This document shows positions 1 through 6,725 of a stretch of DNA of 7,431 nucleotides, one piece after another. Both the position numbers and the translations under genes were made by a program. Each line of letters opens with the position of its first letter. Position 1 is the stretch's first letter. A model generated the notes under the pieces. That model made no database searches. It was not told the DNA's origin and saw nothing but the letters and a program-made list of their open reading frames with translations. Origin of the DNA: an uncultured Eubacteriales bacterium (GTDB taxonomy: Bacteria; Bacillota; Clostridia; Oscillospirales; CAG-272); contig CAKRWK010000049.1 in the NCBI GenBank assembly GCA_934417455.1, forward strand, positions 1-7,431, read 5' to 3'.

Positions 1-593
1 TCGCGCACTTCACGGTTCAGATGAATGAGTTTTTTCTGGAAAAAGGAGAAAATCAGCGTGACAAGCGGAACGATGGCCAAAACGAGCAGCGCGAGTCTGG
101 CATTGATGACCAGCATGACCACCGCCGCGCCGACAAGGTAACATCCGTGCCACACGAAATCCATCATCGTCCATGAGACAAGCGAACCGATACGGGATGT
201 GTCGCTCATGGTACGCGAATGAATGTAACCGACGCTGTTCTTGTTGTAATAAGAGAGCGACAGAGATTGCAGGTGTGAGAACAGACGATTGCGCAGGTCG
301 CGGTTGACTTTGACCTCCGTCGTCATGGCATAAGAACAGGAAATGTAGTTGCATACGCCGCAGAAAACAACCGAAACGACATAAAGAACGGCAAACAGAA
401 CGACGGTATCAAGTGTCCCCTCCCCGATATAGTGGTTCAGAGCGTACCTCTGAAACAGCGGTTGCACAATGTCAAAAAGCCCGCTGAGAAAACAGCAACC
501 GAGCATGATAAGGAGCGGCACTCGATACGTCCGCAGATACGGAAGTACCTTGCCGATACCGAAAAAGGAGAATCCGTTTTTCTTATTCCGCAT
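1..593 (-). CDS. ABC exporter, second subunit of a heterodimer (partial, N-terminal membrane part)
   Basis: This reading frame starts at ATG 593-591 and runs off the left edge of the window, giving 197 codons of what should be a protein of about 600 residues. Its start MRNKKNGFSFFGIGKVLPYL is followed by hydrophobic segments around residues 25-43, 62-85 and 147-187. Between them lies a TMD helix resembling ABC exporter type I domains, with NRDLRNRLFSHLQSLSLSYY followed by GYIHSRTMSDTSRI, the usual 'leaves small segment, S..D' stretch before TM3. No ATPase domain is visible because it lies outside the window. The start overlaps the end of the upstream ABC gene by 11 bp. A GGAGG sits 9 nt before the ATG (607-603), which supports this start and translational coupling. 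The pairing of two adjacent half-transporters implies a heterodimeric exporter in the plasma membrane. The substrate cannot be told from sequence. It is the last gene of the visible operon. Confidence 0.88.
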   Translation of the reverse strand, partial: MRNKKNGFSFFGIGKVLPYLRTYRVPLLIMLGCCFLSGLFDIVQPLFQRYALNHYIGEGTLDTVVLFAVLYVVSVVFCGVCNYISCSYAMTTEVKVNRDLRNRLFSHLQSLSLSYYNKNSVGYIHSRTMSDTSRIGSLVSWTMMDFVWHGCYLVGAAVVMLVINARLALLVLAIVPLVTLIFSFFQKKLIHLNREVR

Positions 594-2415
594 GGGGCAT
601 GTCCTCCTCTCCTGTCGTATATGTCTGCGCTTCGCAGATTTTCTGATATATACCGCCCGCATGGCAGAGTTCGGCATGTGTTCCCTCTTCTGCGATACGG
701 CCGCGGTCAAGCACGATGATTTTATCCGCGCGGGACAGCGTTGTAATGCGGTGCGAAATCAAAATGACGGTAGCACGGCCGAAATGCTCTTCCAGTGCAT
801 GACGGATTTTTGCATCCGTTTCGGTATCAACGGCAGAAAGCGAATCGTCGAAAATCATAACGGGCGTCTTCTGCATCAGCATACGGGCAATGGCCACACG
901 CTGTTTCTGTCCGCCGGACAGGGTAACGCCACGTTCGCCGACAAACGTCTGCCATCCGTCCCTGAATTTTTCCACCGTTTCGTCAAGGCAGGCAATGTGC
1001 GCCGCCTCGCGGATGTCCTCCTCCGACGGATGCTCTGCCGCAATACCGATGTTGTTTTCGAGCGTTTCGGAAAAAAGGAAGGGCTCCTGCAGGACAATGC
1101 CGATATTCTTGCGCAGATGCGCCGTGCGGATACGCGAAACGTCCACGCCGCCGACGGTAATTTGCCCGCCCCCTTCGGGAAGCGGATAGAGTTTATCGAG
1201 AAGAAGCATCAGGGTAGACTTGCCGCTGCCCGTTGTACCGAGAATACCGAGCGTCGTGCCCGACCGGACGGTAAAGGAAACGTCGTGCAGAAGTTCCGGA
1301 CAGCCGTCATAACCGAAGGTCACGTGAGAAAAGACAATGTCCCCCGTCATATCCGCATCGGTAACGTCGGGCAGGTCGTGTTCTTCTTCGGCGTCGGTAA
1401 TGTACGCCAACCGTTCCACGGAAACGCCGGCCTTGCTGAGTTCGGAAATCATACGCCCGAGTTGACGGATGGGCCAGACGAGCATGGAATTGTAAGTAAG
1501 GAAGGCGATGTATTCGCCGGCCGTCATACTGCCGCCCACGCAGAACACGGCACCGAACACCAAAACCAGCATGACCTGCACGCCGGACAGTATATCGGCC
1601 GTGCTCCAATAGCAGGCCATGACTTTGGCAAGGTGCCGCCAAAGCCCCGTATACGTTTCGTTGTGCGCTTCAAACCGTTCCCTTTCGTAAGCTTCTCTGC
1701 CGAACGCGCGGACAACGCGTGTACCGGTCAGATTTTCCTGCACCATGGCGGAAAGACGGCCTTCGCTCTCATCGCATACACGGAACTTGTCGCCTATCAT
1801 GCGATGAAACAGGAGCGAGTACGCGAGAATGACGGGAAGAGGAATCATGGCGATAAAGGACAGTTTTGCATGCATGGAAAACATAAAGATGACCGACAGG
1901 ACAAGCATGATAATGATGCGGAAGATGGACGTCAACTGTTCTGAGACGAAATTCTTCACCATATCGATGTCGGAGGTGGCACGCTGAATCATATCGCCCG
2001 TACGGTTTTTCATATGAAAGGAAAACGGCAGGCGCTGCAGTTTTTCATACGTCATGTCGCGCATGTTCTTGACCAGCGTTTCCGACGCTTTTGTGTTCAG
2101 AACGCGAAAGCCGTACTGCGCGGCCACTCGGACAAGCGAAACGGTGAGCAGAAGAACGGAGAGAACCCACAGGTGCGCGGCGAGATAGGAAAGCCCGCCG
2201 AGAGCATCGGTGACGGACGAAAGAAAGGGCGACATGCCCGACGAATCACCGAGAAGCACGCGGTCAACGGCAAAGCGCAGTATCTGCGGCGCCAGCATAT
2301 CGGCAAACGCCGCAACCAACGCGCAAACAATGGCCGCGGCAAAAAGACCCCGGCTTCCGATAAGGAAGGTATGCATGTGCGAGAGCACATTCTTTTTTGT
2401 TTGTTTGGTTTTCAT
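583..2415 (-). CDS. ABC exporter half-transporter with degenerate catalytic site (BmrC-like)
   Basis: A 610-residue protein with an N-terminal type I exporter membrane domain (about residues 20-330, six predicted helices) and a C-terminal ATPase domain (about 355-595). Visible motifs are Walker A GTTGSGKST (393-401), the Q-loop Q443 in VLQEP, the signature LSGGQ (499-503), Walker B ending IFDD (521-524), the D-loop SAVD and switch His555 in ISHR. The residue after the Walker B Asp is Asp524, where canonical ATPases have Glu. This substitution is typical of one half of heterodimeric exporters such as BmrCD or TM287/288, in which one of the two ATP sites hydrolyses poorly. The next gene supplies the second half, so the pair forms one transporter that pumps an unknown substrate out of the membrane. 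The ATG at 2415-2413 has only a weak Shine-Dalgarno. Met14 is another possible start but has no better ribosome site. uppP ends 42 bp upstream. Confidence 0.93.
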   Translation of the reverse strand: MKTKQTKKNVLSHMHTFLIGSRGLFAAAIVCALVAAFADMLAPQILRFAVDRVLLGDSSGMSPFLSSVTDALGGLSYLAAHLWVLSVLLLTVSLVRVAAQYGFRVLNTKASETLVKNMRDMTYEKLQRLPFSFHMKNRTGDMIQRATSDIDMVKNFVSEQLTSIFRIIIMLVLSVIFMFSMHAKLSFIAMIPLPVILAYSLLFHRMIGDKFRVCDESEGRLSAMVQENLTGTRVVRAFGREAYERERFEAHNETYTGLWRHLAKVMACYWSTADILSGVQVMLVLVFGAVFCVGGSMTAGEYIAFLTYNSMLVWPIRQLGRMISELSKAGVSVERLAYITDAEEEHDLPDVTDADMTGDIVFSHVTFGYDGCPELLHDVSFTVRSGTTLGILGTTGSGKSTLMLLLDKLYPLPEGGGQITVGGVDVSRIRTAHLRKNIGIVLQEPFLFSETLENNIGIAAEHPSEEDIREAAHIACLDETVEKFRDGWQTFVGERGVTLSGGQKQRVAIARMLMQKTPVMIFDDSLSAVDTETDAKIRHALEEHFGRATVILISHRITTLSRADKIIVLDRGRIAEEGTHAELCHAGGIYQKICEAQTYTTGEEDMPHAE

Positions 2416-2457
2416 GTTTTTACACTTTCGGAGAGAGGCGCCGTCCGCCTTCCCCCA

Positions 2458-3297
2458 TCAACCGGCCGAGCGGGTAAGGAAGAAGAGAAAGACGGCAACG
2501 CCGAGGGCGATGCGGTAAATACCGAACGGTTTGAAGTCGTGACGCTTGACAAAATCCATCAGGAAACGGATAGCGGCAAGCGAAACAAGGAACGAAACGG
2601 CGCATCCGACGAGAAGAAGGCCGATTTCTGCACCGGTGGCGGTAAAGCCTTTCACGACAAATTTCAGGATTTTCAAGAGAGACGCACCGAGCATGACGGG
2701 GATGGCCATGAAGAAGGAAAATTCCGCGCTGGCCGTTCTCGAAACACCCGTCAGCATACCGCCGAGAATCGTGGAGCCGGAGCGGGAGGTTCCCGGCACC
2801 AGAGAGAGAACCTGAAAGCAGCCGATTCTGAGCGCGTCAAGATAAGACAGGTCCTCGACCGTTTCCACGCGGGAGGGCTTCCCTTTTCTTTTCATTTCAA
2901 TCAGAATGAAGGCAACACCGTATACAATCAGTGCGGCGGCCACCACTTCGTAGCGGTAAAAATGCGCTGTCATCCAGTCGTCTAACGGAATGCCGATAAC
3001 GGCGGCCGGCAGAATGCCGACAATCACTTTACCCCAAAGATTCCATGTGCTCTTTTTCTCCTCGGTCGTTTTCTTCGGAGAAAACGGGTTGAGCTTATGA
3101 AAAAACAGCACCGGCACGGCCAGAATGGCACCGAGCTGAATCACGACAAGAAACATATCGAGAAATTCGGCCGACACGTTCAGCGTGAGAAATTCGTCCA
3201 CGAGAATCAGGTGCCCCGTGGAACTGATGGGAAGCCATTCGGTGATGCCTTCCACAAAGCCGAGAAAGACGGCTTTCAAAAATTCGATGAAACTCAT
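2458..3297 (-). CDS. uppP: Undecaprenyl-diphosphatase UppP (BacA)
   Basis: A 279-residue integral membrane enzyme that removes a phosphate from undecaprenyl diphosphate, regenerating the lipid carrier for peptidoglycan and other surface polymers. High activity of this family is known to give bacitracin resistance. Both family signatures are intact. The first is EGITEWLPISSTGHL (16-30) with the two glutamates E16 and E20 and S26. The second is PGTSRSGST (168-176) with R172. Length matches the usual 265-280 residues. Hydrophobic segments recur through the chain, with a charged cytoplasmic-type stretch at 74-87. The start is fixed by an AGGAA site 7-8 nt before the ATG. It lies 24 bp after the U32 gene and 42 bp before the ABC gene, in the same direction, so it is probably cotranscribed with both. 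The context suggests an envelope-related operon, but the neighbours do not prove this. Confidence 0.97.
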   Translation of the reverse strand: MSFIEFLKAVFLGFVEGITEWLPISSTGHLILVDEFLTLNVSAEFLDMFLVVIQLGAILAVPVLFFHKLNPFSPKKTTEEKKSTWNLWGKVIVGILPAAVIGIPLDDWMTAHFYRYEVVAAALIVYGVAFILIEMKRKGKPSRVETVEDLSYLDALRIGCFQVLSLVPGTSRSGSTILGGMLTGVSRTASAEFSFFMAIPVMLGASLLKILKFVVKGFTATGAEIGLLLVGCAVSFLVSLAAIRFLMDFVKRHDFKPFGIYRIALGVAVFLFFLTRSAG

Positions 3298-3321
3298 ACA
3301 CGGTTCCTTTCGTTTTTGATG

Positions 3322-4569
3322 TTACGGTTTTTCCGGCGTCCCGCCCGCGCGGAGAATGTCTCCCGGACGGACGGCAAACGGCACGGGCATGAAAAATTCC
3401 ATATACGGATGCGACGTTGACGGAATGGGGACGCCCGACGCATCATACAACGCCGTCACCGTCAACGGACGGCCGACAGCCCCGGGGGTCAACATCTCGA
3501 CACTGTCGCCGACGGACATTTTGTTTCTCTGAGACAACCCTGCCATGCCCGTTTTTTCATCATACGAAAGAACGGTGGCAAGATATGCCTTCTCTTTGAT
3601 ATATCCGTTCTCCCGAACGGTGTTGGCGTCGATATGGGAATCGGAAAAATAATATCCTGTCGCATACGGACGGTGACTGACGCTTTCCAGTTCGCGGGAC
3701 AGGCGCGGATCGGGTGTACGGCGTCCCGCCTTGTATGCGTCAAGGGCCATACGGTAAGCGTTGGTAACGGCGGCGGTGTAATATGCCGACTTCATACGCC
3801 CCTCGATTTTCAGAGACTGAATGCCCGCTTCGCACAATTCGGGAATGTGGTCTATCATGGATGTGTCTCGGCTGGCCATGAAAAACGTCTCGCCGTTGAC
3901 TTCCTCCACGGGAATCGGCGCGTCGGGACGTTTTTCCTCCGTGATTTCATAACCGCGGATGGTATAGTTCCAACGGCAGGGTTGTGCGCAGGCACCGCGG
4001 TTGGCGTCTCTGCCGACAAAGTGCCCGGAAAGCAGACAGCGGCCGCTGTACGATATGCACATGGAACCGTGCACAAAGGCTTCCAGTTCCAGAGAATCCG
4101 GAATATTCTCCCGTATGGAACGGATTTCATCCAGTGTGAGTTCCCGCGCCAGAACGACACGCGACGCACCGAGGACCTGCCACGCGCGGCAGGCGGCCGC
4201 GCTGACGGCGTTGGCCTGCGTGGATATATGGACGGGGCGGGAGGGATCCGTCTCTTTCAGGAGAGACAGAACGCCGAGGTCGGCCACGATATATGCGTCC
4301 GTCGGTATGGAACGGATTTCTTCAAAATAGGTACGTAAGGCGGCATATTCGTACTCGCGCGGCATGGTATTGACCGTAAGATACACGCGAACGCCGCGTG
4401 CATGCGCATAAGCCACGGCCTCGCGCAACCCGTCGACGGAAAAATTATCTGCCGCCGCACGCATACCGAAAGCGTGCCCGGACAGGTATACGGCATCCGC
4501 GCCGTAGGCAATGGCAGCTTTCATTTTTTCCATGTTGCCCGCCGGCGACAGAAGTTCCGGAATATTCAT
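3322..4569 (-). CDS. Peptidase U32 family protein, TrhP/YegQ-like (probable tRNA hydroxylation factor)
   Basis: A 415-residue protein beginning MNIPELLSPAGNMEKMKAAI, the U32 family N-terminus (ELLxPAGNxExxKxAxxYGADAVY). The core motif is at 165-200: FVHGSMCISYSGRCLLS followed by NRGACAQPCRW, with Cys171, Cys178, Cys194 and Cys198 and His168. KIEGRMKS is at 254-261. In the family the cysteines are thought to bind an iron-sulfur cluster. A C-terminal small beta domain follows from about 325 to 412. The length and single core fit TrhP (E. coli YegQ, Bacillus YrrO), which takes part in prephenate-dependent 5-hydroxyuridine formation at the tRNA wobble position. The longer RlhA, which acts on 23S rRNA, fits less well. 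The 'peptidase' label is historical, and an unrelated protease role cannot be ruled out. The ATG overlaps the methyltransferase stop as ATGA, with an AGGAG 5 nt upstream inside that gene, so translation is probably coupled. Confidence 0.9.
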   Translation of the reverse strand: MNIPELLSPAGNMEKMKAAIAYGADAVYLSGHAFGMRAAADNFSVDGLREAVAYAHARGVRVYLTVNTMPREYEYAALRTYFEEIRSIPTDAYIVADLGVLSLLKETDPSRPVHISTQANAVSAAACRAWQVLGASRVVLARELTLDEIRSIRENIPDSLELEAFVHGSMCISYSGRCLLSGHFVGRDANRGACAQPCRWNYTIRGYEITEEKRPDAPIPVEEVNGETFFMASRDTSMIDHIPELCEAGIQSLKIEGRMKSAYYTAAVTNAYRMALDAYKAGRRTPDPRLSRELESVSHRPYATGYYFSDSHIDANTVRENGYIKEKAYLATVLSYDEKTGMAGLSQRNKMSVGDSVEMLTPGAVGRPLTVTALYDASGVPIPSTSHPYMEFFMPVPFAVRPGDILRAGGTPEKP

Positions 4570-5675
4570 ACAGACTCCTTTCTCTCCGGTCGTGCGATAA
4601 GGTCAAGTTCCCATGCGGGCAGGCACCTTTTCCGCCGGAGAAAGAAACGGTAAAACGGAAATTTTTCCGCTAAGAAAAGCGGCAGTGAAAACAGGTCGGC
4701 GCTTCGGTGATACAGGGATACGCGCAGCGTCGGACGGCAACAACCGATGGTTCCGAGCGAACCGAGCAGGGCTTCCCTTTCCGCGCCTTCCACGTCGTAT
4801 TTTATATAATCAACAGATAAATCCAGGCAGAGTTCATCAACCGTAACAAGTGAAACGTCTGCATCCGTGTGTCGGAACGAGGCGGCAGCCAATGACGAGT
4901 TGCGGTTATCGCTGCCGTGAAGCGTGCCGGTACCGGACGCATGCCAAGCGGCGGCATGCACGGGACGGACGAAAAAGCGGGTCTCCCCCGCGGCGTATGC
5001 CGACAGTTTCCGATAAGTCTTTCCGTCCGGCTCTACGGCGACGGCAACGGAAAGGTCGGGAAAATACCCGGCCGCCTCGCGGACGGTATCGCCGTTATAC
5101 GCGCCAAGGTCAACGACCGTGCGGACGGACGTGCCGACCGTTCCGTATATGTCCGCGACGGCGGCGGTTTCGGCCATCAGGTCGTCAAACCGACCGGACA
5201 GACGGCCGCGAAGAACGGAAAGAAACGTGCGTCGGGAGGTTTCATCGGAGAAAAGGGACAGCGCGGCGTGCAGTTCCCCTTCATGCCGAAGGCAGAACGC
5301 GCGGTCAAACCATTCGTCGCCGACGAGCGGCATGTCAGGAATGTACAGCGGATGTTCCTTTTGCAGTTTTTCGATAAACGACAGAACATCTTCCCTGCCC
5401 GTTCCGAACGAGACAAGGAACACGGCGTCCGGGTGCGCTGTCAGGACTTCGGAAAACGACCGGACGCGCATGCCGTGAAAAGACTGTCCTCTGACAAATC
5501 CGTCCGAGGCAACAACGTCCGCCACGGGAACGCCGAGGGCGGCCAGACGGGAAAACAGCTTATCGGCGCCGTTTCCCATGCCGTATACGACGACGGGGCG
5601 TTTTTCGCCGGCGAGCGTCTCCCAAAGGTCCGCTCCGGAAGAAAAATTCGGAAAGAGGAGAGAAAATTCGTTCAT
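4566..5675 (-). CDS. FkbM family methyltransferase with N-terminal nucleotide-binding-like domain
   Basis: A 369-residue protein. The C-terminal half (about 180-360) carries SAM-methyltransferase motifs: VVDLGAYNGDT (187-197, motif I), AVEPD (213-217), and KYDVEGAE (292-299), which is the FkbM hallmark, with LYHRSADLFSLP (321-332). The N-terminal half begins a second fold, VVVYGMGNGADKLFSRLAAL at 28-47. Its glycine pattern and the following VVASDGF resemble a Rossmann-type nucleotide-binding domain like those of sugar-modifying proteins. FkbM enzymes O-methylate sugars, peptides or secondary metabolites. The acceptor here is unknown. It is the first gene of a minus-strand operon, with a promoter 30-65 bp upstream and an AGAGG 4 nt before the ATG (a short spacing). 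The neighbour uppP and the ABC exporter hint at an envelope glycan substrate, but this is inference. No signal peptide is visible, so it should be cytoplasmic. Confidence 0.87.
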   Translation of the reverse strand: MNEFSLLFPNFSSGADLWETLAGEKRPVVVYGMGNGADKLFSRLAALGVPVADVVASDGFVRGQSFHGMRVRSFSEVLTAHPDAVFLVSFGTGREDVLSFIEKLQKEHPLYIPDMPLVGDEWFDRAFCLRHEGELHAALSLFSDETSRRTFLSVLRGRLSGRFDDLMAETAAVADIYGTVGTSVRTVVDLGAYNGDTVREAAGYFPDLSVAVAVEPDGKTYRKLSAYAAGETRFFVRPVHAAAWHASGTGTLHGSDNRNSSLAAASFRHTDADVSLVTVDELCLDLSVDYIKYDVEGAEREALLGSLGTIGCCRPTLRVSLYHRSADLFSLPLFLAEKFPFYRFFLRRKRCLPAWELDLIARPERKESV

Positions 5676-5692
5676 GGAGCCTCTTTTGACGG

Positions 5693-5721
5693 TTGCTTTT
5701 TTCCGTCGGATGTGTTATACT
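5693..5721 (+). promoter_or_regulatory. Extended -10 promoter of the HIT gene
   Basis: TTGCTT (5693-5698) is followed by a 17-bp spacer and TATACT (5716-5721), preceded by TGT. TGnTATACT is a near-perfect extended -10, which compensates for the weak -35. The start would be near 5728, giving a leader of about 29 nt. Confidence 0.7.
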
Positions 5722-5741
5722 GGTTTCATCGGATATGTAAA
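5714..5741 (-). promoter_or_regulatory. Probable sigma-70/sigma-A promoter for the methyltransferase-U32-uppP-ABC operon
   Basis: On the minus strand a -35 of TTTACA (5741-5736, 5 of 6 consensus) is separated by 16 bp from a -10 of TATAAC (5719-5714, 5 of 6). Transcription would start near 5707 and leave a leader of about 32 nt before ATG 5675. Its -10 overlaps the -10 of the opposing HIT promoter by four bases. The call is by consensus match only. Confidence 0.55.
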
Positions 5742-5743
5742 AG

Positions 5744-5751
5744 AAAGGAAG
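5744..5751 (+). promoter_or_regulatory. Ribosome binding site that fixes the HIT gene start
   Basis: AAAGGAAG at 5744-5751 has its AAGGA core 7 nt before ATG 5757. The frame is open far upstream (back to 4917), so this site, the promoter at 5693-5721 and the family N-terminus together decide that the gene starts at 5757 and not earlier. Confidence 0.8.
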
Positions 5752-5756
5752 AAAAC

Positions 5757-6095
5757 ATGGATTGTCTTTTTTGTTCCATCGTAAAAGGGGAGATTCCCTC
5801 GAAAAAAGTGTACGAGGACGATGTCTGCTACGCGTTTCTCGACATTCATCCGCAGGCACCGGTGCACTGCCTTGTCGTACCGAAAATGCACATCGCGTCG
5901 GCAGATGCCATTGACGAAACGAACGCCGGCACAGTTGCGAAACTGCTGGCCGCCGTTCCGAAAATCGCGAAGGTGCTCGGTCTTACCAACGGCTACCGCC
6001 TGATTTCCAACGTCGGCGAAGACGCATGCCAGACGGTGAAGCACCTGCATTTCCATATTCTCGGCGGTGCGAAACTCCCGGAAAAGATGAGCTGA
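5757..6095 (+). CDS. HIT family (histidine triad) nucleotide hydrolase, HINT type
   Basis: A compact 112-residue protein. The start MDCLFCSIVKGEIPSKKVYE is the classic HINT/PKCI N-terminus with a CxxC pair (C3, C6). The end has the histidine triad HLHFHILGG (H96, H98, H100), whose central histidine is the nucleophile in the family. Members hydrolyse purine nucleoside phosphoramidates such as AMP-lysine or AMP-amines, usually as a cytoplasmic homodimer. Length is normal for this class (110-115). It is a single-gene unit with its own extended -10 promoter and a terminator 12 bp after the stop. The gene is divergent from the methyltransferase and convergent with rplS. The physiological substrate is not known for most bacterial members. 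Confidence 0.95.
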   Translation: MDCLFCSIVKGEIPSKKVYEDDVCYAFLDIHPQAPVHCLVVPKMHIASADAIDETNAGTVAKLLAAVPKIAKVLGLTNGYRLISNVGEDACQTVKHLHFHILGGAKLPEKMS

Positions 6096-6107
6096 CAAAC
6101 AGTGGGT

Positions 6108-6142
6108 AAAAAATAACCTCCGCCAAGCAGAGGTTATTTTTT
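6108..6142. terminator. Bidirectional intrinsic terminator between the HIT gene and rplS
   Basis: A perfect 13-bp inverted repeat, AAAAAATAACCTC (6108-6120) and GAGGTTATTTTTT (6130-6142), encloses a 9-nt loop. The A6 and T6 arms give a U-tract to the transcript from either side. It lies between the HIT stop at 6095 and the rplS stop at 6163, so it can serve both convergent genes. The GC part of the stem is short (CCTC/GAGG). Confidence 0.88.
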
Positions 6143-6162
6143 CTATTGCGCAGGGGGCAAGG

Positions 6163-6504
6163 TCAGATCTGTTCCTTGACCTTCGCCGCTTTACCGACTC
6201 TGTCACGCAGGTAGTAGAGTTTGGCACGGCGGACTTTCGCAAGGCGCCCGACCTCAATCTTGTCTACGTTGGGAGAGTGGAGCGGGAATGTTTTCTCAAC
6301 ACCGACACCGTAAGACACACGTCTCACCGTGAAGGTCTCGGAAATACCGCCGCCGCGTCTGGCGATGACAGTGCCTTCAAACATCTGAATTCTGTCCTTC
6401 TCGCCTTCTTTGATACGGACATACACCTTAACGGTGTCACCGATACCGAACTGAGGCACCTCAGTTTTCAATTGCTCGTTCACAAAAGCCTGAATTTTTT
6501 CCAT
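6163..6504 (-). CDS. rplS: Ribosomal protein L19 (50S)
   Basis: A 113-residue protein, of normal length for L19 (about 115). It starts [19 protein letters not shown] and continues through [41 protein letters not shown] and [12 protein letters not shown]. It then has the basic end [19 protein letters not shown]19 sits at the 30S-50S interface and stabilises the subunit bridge. The open frame extends 43 codons further upstream. The ATG at 6504 is chosen because AAGGAGGG lies 7 nt before it and the family starts here. In many bacteria rplS follows rpsP-rimM-trmD. Here it stands alone with its own promoter and a possible autoregulatory leader, and lepB is divergent from it. Confidence 0.98.
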   Translation of the reverse strand: MEKIQAFVNEQLKTEVPQFGIGDTVKVYVRIKEGEKDRIQMFEGTVIARRGGGISETFTVRRVSYGVGVEKTFPLHSPNVDKIEVGRLAKVRRAKLYYLRDRVGKAAKVKEQI

Positions 6505-6598
6505 TTTTAGGCCCTCCTTACAACTACGAACATTCATGCGGAGCAAATGCAGAGGACTGTTCTGAATTGCCGTGCGGCCGATAGGCATAAACACGGTT
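6505..6598 (-). promoter_or_regulatory. rplS 5' leader with possible autoregulatory fold
   Basis: The predicted transcript carries a leader of about 94 nt. At its very 5' end is a hairpin of CCGTG (6596-6592) with CACGG (6574-6570), containing an inner GCC/GGC. A second hairpin is CATT-TGC-loop-GCA-AATG (6549-6531), with a two-base bulge. A third pairing, GUCCUC (6557-6552) with GAGGGC (6516-6511), would enclose the second hairpin and hide the Shine-Dalgarno. L19 leaders are known in Bacillota, but I cannot match this one to that family by eye. Confidence 0.35.
6512..6519 (-). promoter_or_regulatory. Strong ribosome binding site of rplS
   Basis: AAGGAGGG on the minus strand, 7 nt before ATG 6504, is essentially the full anti-16S complement. 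It decides the rplS start against the earlier in-frame ATGs. The GAGGGC part can pair with GTCCTC at 6557-6552. Confidence 0.9.
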
Positions 6599-6604
6599 AT
6601 GGAC

Positions 6605-6633
6605 ATTATAGCATATCTTTTTTGCAAAATCAA
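6605..6633 (-). promoter_or_regulatory. Strong extended -10 promoter of rplS
   Basis: On the minus strand TTGATT (6633-6628), a 17-bp spacer and TGC-TATAAT (-10 at 6610-6605, perfect hexamer) form an almost ideal vegetative promoter, as expected for a ribosomal protein gene. Transcription would start near 6598. Confidence 0.8.
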
Positions 6634-6662
6634 TACCTTCAGACGAAATTATCCGAAAAGTC

Positions 6663-6691
6663 TTGTAATTTTTTCCCGGATATGGTATACT
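6663..6691 (+). promoter_or_regulatory. Extended -10 promoter of lepB
   Basis: TTGTAA (6663-6668), a 17-bp spacer and TGG-TATACT (-10 at 6686-6691) lie 35 bp before the lepB ATG. The start would be near 6698. Its -10 is identical to that of the HIT promoter. Confidence 0.72.
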
Positions 6692-6725
6692 GTCTTTGGA
6701 TTTATTTTTACGGTAAGGAACAAAA

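Noticed and set aside
469..1944. A 491-codon plus-strand open frame opposite the ABC genes
   Set aside because: It is antisense to clear ABC exporter genes, has no recognisable motif and no ribosome site, and long antisense frames are expected from the codon use here. The frame at 2014-2985 opposite ABC and uppP is rejected for the same reasons.
2436..2450. A GC-rich hairpin (AGGCG/CGCCT) in the uppP-ABC gap, as terminator
   Set aside because: The stem is only 5 bp and no T-tract follows on the minus strand, so it would not terminate the operon.
4113..4320. A 16-bp direct repeat (GTATGGAACGGATTTC) inside the U32 gene
   Set aside because: Both copies encode the same short EIRSI peptide in the same frame. 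Chance or local protein similarity explains them, and there is no sign of a mobile or recombination element.
5686..5691. TTGACG as the -35 of the HIT promoter
   Set aside because: It is 24 bp from the -10, which is too far. TTGCTT at 5693-5698 has the correct 17-bp spacing.
4917..5756. A long upstream extension of the HIT reading frame, antisense to the methyltransferase
   Set aside because: The HIT family N-terminus, a good ribosome site and a promoter all place the start at 5757. The upstream part is Arg/Gly-rich antisense translation.
6505..6633. A 43-codon N-terminal extension of rplS
   Set aside because: L19 starts at MEKIQ, AAGGAGGG lies 7 nt before it, and the proposed transcript start near 6598 lies inside the extension.
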